The position numbers and the translations under genes are program-made. Shown piece after piece: positions 1 to 11,000 of a DNA stretch of 64,000 nucleotides. The DNA is from Strongylocentrotus droebachiensis. Taxonomy: Eukaryota; Echinodermata; Echinoidea; Camarodonta; Strongylocentrotidae. The notes beneath the pieces were generated by a model. The model was given only the letters and a program-made list of their open reading frames with translations. It did not search any database and had not been told where the DNA came from. Position 1 is the first letter of the stretch, and every line of letters starts with the position of its first letter. Where the stretch lies: assembly GCA_035222895.1 (NCBI GenBank), contig JAVYIG010000599.1, forward strand, positions 356,001-420,000, in the 5' to 3' direction.

Positions 1-1378
1 GGCAAAACATGAAGTAGACATTGCATATCCAATATTGGATTTAGATACATGTATATTGTGTATGATACAGTTCAGCAGATTGCAGACTATAAACATAGTT
101 GCCAAAAATAGCTTATGCCTGACTTAACTTTAAACAAATATTTGTTTATGCTTGTCATGAAATCATCTTTACATGAAATACAATTTATATTCTTGACAAC
201 TTTTGCTCAGAGTTGTTGGTGATTCCCTGGATGTAGTGCATTTCAGTCCATTATCTGATGAAAATAACAACAGCTACCAAAAAACAACAACAAATGAATA
301 AAGGTGAATATGAAAACAGAAACAACAACAAAGCAAACAAGAAAAAAAAAGCAACTGAAAGCATCTTCTTTGTAAACAGTCAATTGTCCAATAATTATTT
401 GGGAAAGTTCGTAAAAGTGCCTCTGTTTCATTTTCTCCAACAGTATGACAAATAGTTTGCCAGATAACAAAATTTAAAAAATTCAGGGGAAGGGAGTTCT
501 TACTTTCTTTGCCTTGTTTACACAGACATGTACCTTGTTGCAAAATAAGACATTGCTTCATTTTAATTCTTATTTACTCCTTTGAATTTTAAGATAGTCT
601 CAAAATAAGCATTAGCCAACTCAATTTAATTTGTCCTTCCGGCATTCTCAAAGTGAAGCGGCGGAAAACTGTTTGTATTGGAGAGACTTATCCCTTCGCA
701 GGTTCCCGTTTATGAAATCGGACTATTGAATTAGGATATGCTGATTGTTAATTAACCTTTCGCCATTCGATTGTTATGCTTTCATGCGATATTCATTACG
801 TCTGCAGCCTTTTAAATATGTACATCGTCTGTCTCTGAGCATCGCCATTTAAAGCCTGTTCACACTTTTGGACATGTATTCGAAAATCGTATAAAGAATC
901 ATTGTATAGCAAACGGAGGGTACAGGCAAGATAGCAACATCGTTTAAAGAAGCGTTGTATAAATACACTGGTTTTGACAAGGTTAGTTGACATGACAGCT
1001 GGCCGATCATGAGTACGCAATCATGGTAAACCCTGCCCAGTTATACGATTTTTTTTGTACGAAATGACGGTCAGACTAAAACTGGATGCAGTTTCTTTAT
1101 CAAGTTTTTCGTTTGAAAATTCAAGACTTTAATATTTTCACTATCATTTTATAAAGAAATAATTATAGGTTTGAAGTTTTGATGATGATATCAACATAAT
1201 ATAGCAAGCCCTTATTAACCTGGTGCTTTGCTTCATTATTATAGAATAAACAAACAGAAAATTGATCCTTCACTGTTTTTGTCTTGTGAATATTTCCCTA
1301 CAATGTGTATAATCAATAGTCCGTCTATTGATATGCCTTTGAGCTCCTGGACAACTCCAGGGACCTCTTTTAGGTGCC
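1..1378. other. Non-coding DNA, probably OGDH intron or 5' flank
   Basis: This stretch is AT-rich with only short, compositionally biased open frames and no recognisable protein. I saw no OGDH N-terminal exon (targeting peptide or the segment just before IRGH). It is either an upstream OGDH intron or its 5' flank. Confidence 0.5.
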
Positions 1379-1515
1379 TGGGCATTGTTTCACGAAACTG
1401 TCACAAGTACAACTTCAGGACATCCCATTGAAACGCCTGTTAAGTATAATACGCATGTGTTTCAATGGGTTGTCATTGAACTTGTACTTATGATGGTTTC
1501 GTGAAACAATACCCT
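1379..1515. mobile_element. Palindromic MITE, family with CATTGTTTCACGAAAC ends
   Basis: The left end GGGCATTGTTTCACGAAAC is matched in inverse orientation by GGTTTCGTGAAACAATACCC at the right end. The interior is also largely self-complementary (CAAGTACAAC against the later ACTTGTACTT, and CATCCCATTGAAACG against a later inverse match). No coding capacity is present. A relative with similar inner sequence lies at 29406-29540. Confidence 0.7.
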
Positions 1516-2069
1516 AGAGCCTACCTACAAATGTACCGTAGTACATACTTGTACAGTGGTACAGTTTAGGCCTGCTTCCTCGACAGTCATCAATCATATT
1601 ATGAGTGTAGAAAAAAAAAGATTTTCAAGCATTCAGCGTGACCATGCATGACCGGTACATGTAGCTTATGTTTGTAGGCTTGTCATCCACGTGTCAGCAG
1701 CAAATGGCTGACAGCGCACTTATTAAACCCTGTCTATTTAGCTAGTGAGAACCCTACACCATGTGCCTTATTATTCAGGTGAGGCTGCCCCGGTGCCTGG
1801 GGCTTCCATGATCATGTACATGTATGCGGTGAGGTGAGAAAGCCCAATCAATTACTGCCGAGTCCATCGATATACACAGCACACGTCTGCCTCCAGTGTA
1901 CGACACCCTCCTATTACGGCAGCACATGTACATGAGGAATGACCCACGTTGGTTCAACATAGATTTTTCTAGACTGAGGTGTGCGTGCATGCTTGCCCTA
2001 TCAAATGTTATCCCTACGGATAACCCACACCCTCTTCCCAGAGTTCCTTTCCGAAGCCTCTGTCTAAGG

Positions 2070-2445
2070 GTATGTTTATGCTCAACTTTTTCTGGCCAGA
2101 ATCGGGCATCTGTTACGCGTTTAGTTCAAAACACGGTTGCGTCCTTTCTCATTTTTGTAGAATCACCGAAAAACGGCAATCATCGGCGATGCTGCAAAAT
2201 CAGCGATTCTGGGAAGCATCAACGCACAATCATTTTGTAAACGCGTTTAAATGGGGTCAACGCACTGACAGTGGGTCTACATAGCATGCGCAGTGCACGT
2301 TTGCGAATCCAGTTGCAAGGCCACCCAGCTAGATTTGCCTGGAGGAGCCAGAGAAGTGAGCATAAACAGTACCTTGTGGAACTGCGATTATGATGAGCTT
2401 TTCAGATCGCTCATTCTACCTTCAAAATCAAGCATAAACGCACCC
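2070..2445. mobile_element. Dispersed MITE-like repeat, copy 1
   Basis: This shares long blocks with 56971-57120, including GGCCAGAATC, GGCATCTGTTACG, TAGAATCACCGAAAAACGGC and CATTCTACCTTCAAAATCAA. The outer ends are imperfect inverse matches of the word TGCTTGATTTTGA. This copy is longer than the other and carries extra internal sequence. Confidence 0.55.
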
Positions 2446-2554
2446 TTTAACAGTTTGTTGTACTCTAAGCATTGAATAATGGTAGAACTTCATTGCAACA
2501 GGTTAATAGAGGTTAATTAGGGGTGACCACATTCTTGACATGTGAGGTAGTTAA

Positions 2555-2715
2555 GATTTAAAGGGGAAAGTCCCCCCTGGTGTAAAGTTGGACTTAACAA
2601 AGGCAAACACAAGCGGAAACATGAGATAAAGAGAAATTATGACAACATTCTTGGCATCTGTGGTGGCAAAGATTTAAAGGGGAAGTCCCCCCTGGTGTAA
2701 AATTAGACTTAAGAA
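2555..2715. repeat. Two direct copies of a GGGGAAGTCCCCCCTGGTG unit
   Basis: The words GATTTAAAGGGGAA..GTCCCCCCTGGTGTAAA..T..GACTTAA occur twice about 110 bp apart. A third relative with AAAGGGGAAGTCCACCCTG is in an OGDH intron near 30438. It is a dispersed repeat family start rather than a gene. Confidence 0.5.
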
Positions 2716-5033
2716 AAACGAAAAGAGGCACAAATTAAATAAATTCAATGTAAGGATGAAGCTGTGATCAATCAAATGCCAATTAGCAATTGTTTGATCT
2801 CCTTTGTGTGCAGCTTTTTATTTTATTTCTCTTGTCGTTTATATATACCGGTATTCATAACTTTTCACTTTTCCTTAAAGAAAACATTTTTTTATGTACC
2901 GTACTAGAAAATTGTGTATTAATTCCTACACATGTACCCCTATGTGAAAGAGATCTACTCATGTTCAAAACAAATGGACCGCTACTTACAAGGGGGATCA
3001 TAGAGTTGCCAAATTGATCATTTACAACTTCAAAATTGGCAACTTTCTTACATGTATCATGGTTCATATTTTCCTCTAGCTTTCAGTGATCTATTTCTAT
3101 CATTGCTCTACTTTATTAAAACCAGCTTGTTATTGGGGTCAACTACCTCTTGAAATGCCAATTCCAGTGTTGCCAAGTGTCTTCACAATAGTGAGGAAAT
3201 ACAGTTTGGTCCAATTTAAAAAGGTCTTTCACTTTCTCACACAAACTCTGTTTTGATTTGTTAGCTATTGTAATGTATTTCAAAGTGATTTTCAAGAGGT
3301 CACATGATTGTTCCCAGCGCTATCGCAAAGCGGTATGTGTCAAATCATTTTTTGTCCGTCTTTGATCCGGTTTGACATTAGTTATAAATGTTTTACCAAG
3401 TTTGAAAGCCATTCAGATGAAATCTTTTGGACAAAATTTGACAGGAGGTTATGGAGAAGCATGGGAGGAAATAATTGATAATCAAGGAAATTACAAAAAT
3501 CTTTCTAACTCAAGATAGAAGGGAATGAAAGAAAAATGTTTGACCCAGTGGCCTTTGCTAACATGATATGCCTCCAATTAGTTGGCCTAATTGAAATACA
3601 TGTTGACTGAGGTTTAAGACATCTATTAGGTTGTAACTAAACCTATATTTATGGTACATTTAAGTACTTATTAATATAAAACTTATTAACTATTTATGAA
3701 CACTTAATTATACATTTTTCACCAAAAGGATTTTAGAAATTTCATAGATTTGTAGTCTTGAATATTTAACTATCGATATTTTTAAATCTGCAAGAACTTA
3801 AGTTTCATTATCAGAAGGCTTTATTAATTGTACCTTTAATCTTCCCATGTATTTCACACCTGTGTTTACATAAAATGTAGGCCACCGCTGACCTTCTTTC
3901 GGCCATGCTTTAGCCAATGAGGTCCTCATACATGTACCGGTATGTACATGTACATGTATATTTAGCATGTCAAGACCACCAGCTGTTGTGGAAAGCAAAC
4001 GCTTGAACCATGGTAAAGTATATCTGTAGGTGACAGATCTATGCATTACGTAGGTTGCAACCATTGGTGTATAATTATTGATAGAGTAATGTCTTGGTGC
4101 TGTCTGCGAAAGATGTTTAGCACACAGTATCAGATTGTGTAGGATAATCCAACGACAATGGCTGCACGCCTTTCTGTCGTTAATTAACGCACCTATCCAA
4201 ATCTTAACATCAGCATTGGATCTGACACTAAATCTACACCCTAAACCCGACTTAAAACATAAACTGCAAGCATAACCCAAGCCTTCATTCTCTAATCTCT
4301 ATCATTGACGACAACCGAAGGGAGCAAATGTTGCTGGAGAAAAGAAAATGTCGGATCACCCGTTTGCTGTCGTGCAACCGTTTCATAAGATATGTCTCTG
4401 ATATTATGATAAGGAGCTCTCAATAACATTGAAATTGATATCACACCTGAAACGGGCATTAACAGATTTATCCACAAATCATTTTGTACAAGACATCATC
4501 AAATATGAATTGTATCTCTGATATGTACATGCGCTGTCAACGTGTCTGGTTTTTAAGTTTTCTTTGTGTAGTACATGTTCCTTTCGTGCTGTCACTGGAC
4601 ATTACTGAGTATTGCATTTTGTATTTGATTGATGTTGACACGTACAGTAGTAATTACCAGAGACTAGACTTAAATATGTACCGAGCACTTCAGAGTACAG
4701 ATATCATATTTGTAATTAACATGAAATTCTGTAATTACTGGTATCGAGTTTGTTTACTTCATGCTCTTTGTTTTCTATGAAAATCAAACATTATCACTTT
4801 ATTTATTTACTGGTACATGTTAAGCATTCTTGAGAGGTTAAAATGTACCTAGTACCATGCTGTACTAGACAGAAATGGAACTTTGATATGAACATGTAAG
4901 TTTGAGATTACTATAATCTTTTCATTGTACAGTACATGCATGTTTTGTCTATACTCTGAAAATGAAAATTTTGCATTTAGTAAGTGATTAATTTTGAGCA
5001 AACACAAAGAGTAGGCCTATGATACTTTACATA
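2716..5033. other. Non-coding DNA, no gene seen
   Basis: AT-rich sequence with dense TACATGTA and ACCGGTA words (for example around 3930-3960). The open frames are short and unlike any protein I recognise. Confidence 0.5.
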
Positions 5034-5226
5034 CATTCAAACCTGCTTTAGCGACCATCTGAGTAGAATGACCACCTGACTATAAAGACCACCATTTTTT
5101 GTTTCCCTTGAAAATAGTTTCTCATAGGAACATGTACTAAAGGAACCTGTACATGTAAAGACCACCTGCCTATAACAACCACTTTTCTTCTCTCCAAGTA
5201 GCAGTCTTTATGTACAGGTTTCACTG
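5034..5226. mobile_element. Tc1/mariner-like MITE with CAAACCTG..CAGGTTT ends
   Basis: The left end reads TTCAAACCTGCTTTAGCGACC and the right end ACAGGTTTCACTG, an inverse match. Internal words such as TATAAAGACCACC and TTTCCCTTGAAAAT are shared with the better preserved relative at 23960-24116. The ends have decayed, so this is an older copy. Confidence 0.6.
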
Positions 5227-5731
5227 TTGTAGACAGAAATTGTTTTGACATGTCGTGCCCTTGACATTCAAGGAGCTTCACATGATTCTACTTATTACAT
5301 GTGTGGCATTTAATGAAGATTAGTATATACTTTAATAGCAATGCATACAAGAAACAAAAATTGGTTCGAAACTAAATTGTAATTTTGTGGTTTATTGCAA
5401 TCTCTCCTAATCCTGTTATGTCTGTTTCATCTTGCTTCGTCCTTCAGAAAATTAAAGAGTATTGCATTTTGAAATTGATACTTGTTTTGCAATTAATACT
5501 TGTTTTGCAATCACTGAAGATAAGCATGCATTGAGCAACATGCAATAGATGGATAGAAATCCTATTTTGAAGTTGAATTCTGTTATTGTTATCTTTGTGT
5601 TTTCCCTGATAAATCACTGAATATTGCATTTTGTATTTTATACATTTTGAGTGATCCCTAGAGGGCAATGCACTGTAGATTGAAATCCTGTTTTGAAATT
5701 TAACTGTGACAGCAATGGCTTGTGAACGTTC

Positions 5732-6241
5732 TTAAAGGTAATTCAAAGTTTTGGTATGGGGTCATGAATTTGGTTCAAATGAACATATTGGAAACATATG
5801 CGATCCTACAATATTCAGTGATCGTCGTCGCGGTCGAAATCGAGTCTTAAGTTATAAAATTATAAATAATAATCACTTTATGTTGTATAGCTCCCTCTCA
5901 AGGTCAAGATATTAATTAAGCTATAAAACAATGTTTCTTGACTGATATCGACCGACTTGCTATTCCCGTTCGCAAATTATATACCACAACTACATATTCT
6001 GAGATTTTCAAGGTCGCAGCTACCATAGCACGGCCGTAGGAGCTATTTGAAATTTATCAAAATTTACCAGGAGCACCGGTAAATCTTTATATTCAATTTT
6101 TCTCGAAAACAGAAGCGTTTTAGGGGCTAAAGTTTATAGTGCTTTTATGACATCCACAGGGGCATCCAAAAATATCAAAATTGTAAAGAATCACTATCCA
6201 CCCATTTTTCAAAATTTCCCAAAACTTTGTAATACCTTTAA
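5732..6241. mobile_element. MITE of about 510 bp with TTAAAGGTA..TTTGG termini, unoccupied copy
   Basis: The left end TTAAAGGTAATTCAAAGTTT is an inverse match of the right end AAACTTTGTAATACCTTTAA. TTAA at each edge could be a target duplication or part of the terminal repeat. There is no coding capacity. The reverse-complement copy at 11810-18181 is the same element split by the DIRS insertion, so this copy shows the empty state of that site. Confidence 0.8.
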
Positions 6242-7054
6242 GTATAATTTTGTAGTTATTGTTATCCTGATCATGTGTTCACATCTTGCCCTGATAAAAG
6301 AAAAATAATTCAGATTTGAGTGTTATCTAGTGTTTTGAATATTTTTATGTCCTTATCATTATTACAAGTATGCAACAGTATTTTGTTGAAAAGATCAATT
6401 TTTATCATATTTTCTTAATACAAGGTGTTATCATATTTTCTCTCTCATTTGATTTCATTGCATGCATGCAAATACATATTTTTAGAATTTTCTTCATGTT
6501 TAATATGAATTTTGATGACTCATTTTTGTTATCAATTCCATTTTGATATCCTTTTCCTTGTTTAAAAATATGGATATTAAGCTGTACTTCAATATTCATC
6601 CTTTGAAATTTTCACCTTTTGACATTTCTTATTTTCTTTTTGCATGATTTCTGTCAAAAATTGCATTACCGGTAATTACTTCAAAGCAATCATTTTAGGG
6701 TGTTTAATTTGTTTTCCTTCAGTTTTTTGGTTGATGCATTGTTCTTTCTCATCTTGAAATTACATCGAAATAAATTTTGGTTTTGCTCTCTGCAATAAAA
6801 ATCAATACAAGTTACAGCATAGTGACTAGTGAGCATGTAGACATTTCTATTTGCAGGATATCTACCGGTATGCCGTTATTACTGTTTAGACTATAATATA
6901 AAAATTGATCTGGTTATTTAGTTCCCATCCAGTGGGAACTAGAGTTTAACTGGATATGATTGAATATTTCACAAACTTATGTATTACTCCTAGATGAATA
7001 GAACCAAAGAAAAAAGAGGAAAAAATCAATGAAAACAAAAATCAATCAATGCAT
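6242..7054. other. Non-coding AT-rich intron or flank
   Basis: No exon-like or repeat structure that I can support, apart from poly-T-rich tracts. Confidence 0.5.
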
Positions 7055-7198
7055 GGGCCCTTTTTCATGAAACCTGTTATCAATAACAGATAATTGTTAA
7101 AAGCTACTGGATATCCTTGCATTTGATTGGCTGTGAGCAGATTTGTCATGGATCTGTGGCACTTGTTGAGGATGACAAGTTTCATGAATCAGGGCCCT
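7055..7198. mobile_element. Palindromic MITE, GGGCCCTTTTTCATGAAAC family
   Basis: The left end GGGCCCTTTTTCATGAAAC is mirrored by GTTTCATGAATCAGGGCCC (with AAG just before it) at the right end, 144 bp overall. It has no coding content. Confidence 0.65.
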
Positions 7199-7908
7199 GA
7201 TCATAATAACATTGTGTCAAGATTATTTACATTTGTCCACCGAGTTCTTTTACAGTAGGTCTTTCTATGAATGATGTGCTTACACATTAAATGTAGAAGA
7301 ACCCTGTACATGTACCTTTTATCATTTTTTCTTTATTTGCATGAAACTTTTTGCAGTATATCATTTCAAAAAGATATGTATGCATAATGCAGGCCTGATT
7401 GATGTCTCCCCCTTCTGATTTGTTGCCTTTTCATTACAGCAGTTCTGACCCAAAATGGTGTGTTATTAAAAAATAGATGAAGGAGGATGTACAATTTTCT
7501 TATACAAACCCAATTTCTTTGTACAGAATTTGATTGATCTGAGTGACACAAGGCAAATTTATCCCCTCTTTCGCTGGGAAAGGGGGGTGGGTGAAAGCCA
7601 TGCCTAGGAAAATTTCAGAGAACTCACAAGTATTGTTTCCCTTGGCCCTATTTAAGCAAAGTTGATTTTGTTATAGCACCATATCTAATTTGAGCTTTTC
7701 TCCCAGTCTACAGACAAAAAAAAAAGGCAACAAGCACCCCAAAAAAATAAGAAGAAAAAAGAAAGAATTTGCAATCTCATTTTGGCAGTCTCTCTACCCT
7801 ACTCCTGGATACACTGTATCTATGTTTGTGTTGTGACTTGTTCATCATCATGCAAAACCCAAATTTACCTGTGGCGGCCATTTTGCATGTGTGTTATCCC
7901 TTGTTTAG

Positions 7909-8011
7909 ATCCGTGGCCACAACATGGCGCACCTTGATCCCCTCGGCATCAACGCGGCTGACCTCACAGAGGTCGTACCTCCGGAGCTGGTCCTCACAAG
8001 CTACCAAATGG
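7909..8011 (+). CDS. OGDH: OGDH exon 1 of the window
   Basis: The acceptor is CCCTTGTTTAG and the donor GGTAAG; the exon starts in phase 0 and ends in phase 1. It encodes [20 protein letters not shown] through VLTSYQM, the region after the N-terminal helix of E1o. The vertebrate counterpart has an acidic DADLD-type segment here; this exon has NAADLT. No exon supplying a vertebrate GFYGLDES-like segment was found before the next exon, although phase 1 joins cleanly to it. Confidence 0.93.
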
Positions 8012-11000
8012 GTAAGAAAATCACCAGAGCCGAGAAGCAGCCATGAGCATGCCTCCATTTTTCTTTTCTTTTTTGTTTATTTGCTGCTTCTCTCCTTTTC
8101 ATATACCTGTAGTCCGCTTCTAGCTTCATTGCATCTTGCTATTAGAGACCTAGGGAGCGTTTCATAAAGAGTTTGTAAAGTTACGCATGACTTTACGAAT
8201 GACTTAAATATGAAAAGCCAAAATGGGATGCTCAATCACTGCATCAACTAAAGTTCAACTGTGCAGATGTAGATTAACATTCTTATTATAGCAAACATTT
8301 TTAATGCAAAGTATATTTTTTGCCATAATTTAATTGAGGTTATTGGAAATATACATGTAGTCACACTTTGTTAAAACATCTGGAAACACCGGCTATCCTA
8401 TCTGGCACTTCATATTCAAGTCGTTCGTAAAGTCATGCGTAATTTTACGAACAGCTTTATGAAACACCCCCATGTATTCACTTTTCTGAAGGATGGTGTT
8501 TGGTACATGTAGAAGTAGGCACTTGTTAGGTACCAATTCAGCATGCATGTCCTCAGCACCCTTCCGGCAAGTTTTCATATTTTGAAAGCCAATAAAACAA
8601 AATGGAATTGAGATAATCAAAATATACTTAAAAATTGAGTACCCGGTATGCCTTTATTGTACCTAATCTTTATAGGCCTTAATTAGATAAAAATATGATT
8701 AACCTGTTGAATACCAAATTCTGTGATTCCTATAGGTGTAATACAGGAACCATACAATTCCCATAAGGAAGGGGTTAAACATATGATTGGAGATAAATTT
8801 GGTACCCATGTGCTCTAGGGCATGCAGGTCGCTTAATGGCCTGAGAAAAATGCAGGAATGGTGCCTATAAAATGCCTACCATGGTTTTTTTTCACTTTAA
8901 CTGCAGTGCCTTTCTTTATTGATTTGTATTTAGATTTTACACTTGAGTAGAGTAGAATACTTGCCAGAAAGAACACAATATGCACATAAGAGTTTGACCA
9001 ATGTGTAGTTTAGGCACACTTAGATTGTGTAGGCTATATATATGAAAACACTGAGAGAATACTGTTTGTACACTAGCTGTCTGACACCTTGACGTAATGT
9101 GACTGACACTGTGGCCACAGATAGGAGCACCTCTATATGTGTACCACAGTGTGACCACAGCAGATTAACATCTTCACTGTGTGACTGTGTATGTCACTGT
9201 GATGACACCATTATACTTCCTGTGTGACACTGTACAGTGGCCACAGTGAATCACAATTGGTGCACCACAATGGAGTCACAGTGTAGCTTTGAAACAAGTT
9301 CACTATGCAACACAGTAGTTTTTTTTATAAATGTAATGCTTCCTGGGAGAAATTTCAATTATTAAATATATTTGTGGCTTCCACCCAGTAAATAAGATCG
9401 ATTGATCGATCTGTATCAATAAGGTCGATTGATCGACCTGTATTGAAAAACACAAGTCAGAAAAAATCTTGGAACCAGCGGGATCTGAACCTGCCATCTA
9501 CTGCTTGCCGGGCAGCGACTCTACCACCAGGCCATCACTGGTCCATGGCACAGTCACGATGAACTAGAAACAAATACCTAAGCTCTCCTGGTTAATTCTG
9601 ACTCATTAATATTCATTAGTCCGCCATAGGACAGTAACTTTTTATAAATGTAATGCTTCCTGGGAGAAATTTCAATTATTAAATATATTTGTGGCTTCCA
9701 CCCAGTAAATAAGATCGATTGATCGATCTGTATCAATAAGGTCGATTGATCGACCTGTATTGAAAAACACAAGTCAGAAAATTTCTCCCAGGAAGCATTA
9801 CATTTATAAAAAGTTACTGTCCTATGGCGGACTAATGAATATTAATGAGTCAGAATTAACCAGGAGAGCTTAGGTATTTGTTTCTAGTTCATCGTGACTG
9901 TGCCATGGACCAGTGATGGCCTGGTGGTAGAGTCGCTGCCCGGCAAGCAGTACATGGCAGGTTCAGATCCCGCTGGTTCCAAGATTTTTTTTGACTTGTG
10001 TTTTTCAATACAGGTCGATCAATCGACCTTATTGATACAGATCGATCAATCGATCTTATTTACTGGGTGGAAGCCACAAATATATTTAATAACACAGTAG
10101 TTGTAGTGTGCTATTCTGGGAATGTGACACAGTGTAAAATACTGTGGTCGCAGAGAACATAGTGGATTTGGAACATTTCCACAGTGTTGACTGTTGCAAA
10201 AAACTTGGTCAACACTGTTTCCACACTATGACCACAGAGAATTACCACGGTGTGGTCACATAGACTTGCATCACTTAATGCACTTCTCAAAATGTTGGAC
10301 TATGTGAGCACACTGTGGGTGCTGATCACTGTGTTCTTTCTAATAGTTATGTAGCATGATTAATCACATTCGGTCATGGGTAACATCATTTTCACTAATG
10401 TAATTTTTCAAATTCATTTTTCACTAGTCTAGTATTATACCTTTTCACAAGTTTTCATTGATGAAAGAAATAAAATATGTATCTATTGCTTCACCTCTCT
10501 TGCAAATGAAAAAAATATCTTCATAAACAACTTTAAAAAAAATGAATAAAATCTATGCATTTAAACACCTGTTATGCGTGAGGGCCCCAGTTTATCAAAT
10601 TTCATATAGTGAAGCCTGATTGGGCATTCTGCATGATTTAGTTACAGGTTGATTTGGTACAATAAATCTTTTTGATGAGGTTTTTGACAGTTATGAAATG
10701 TTTACAAGCTTCATAATTTGGAATATATCGGTATGCTAATGGTATTCTGAAATTGGAACTGTCAATTTTTATTTGATATGAAATGTATTCAGATAATTGT
10801 TTAATGGGCTTTGAGACTAATAAATAACTGCAAGGTTCATGCAAGCTGTTTAAAGTTGTTAATTTTACTCCATTTTAGAAGTTGAGATATGTATCATGTT
10901 GAAAAGATGTACATGTATGCGCAGAAAAACCTAATAACTAGAAATCTTGAAGCATCTTTGTAGCTTGTAATAAAATGGGCAGCAAAGAATATAGAAGAAC

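Noticed and set aside
9907..9979. Stand-alone tRNA gene
   Set aside because: The cloverleaf block is repeated in inverse orientation in the same composite insert, and the anticodon loop lacks the invariant U33.
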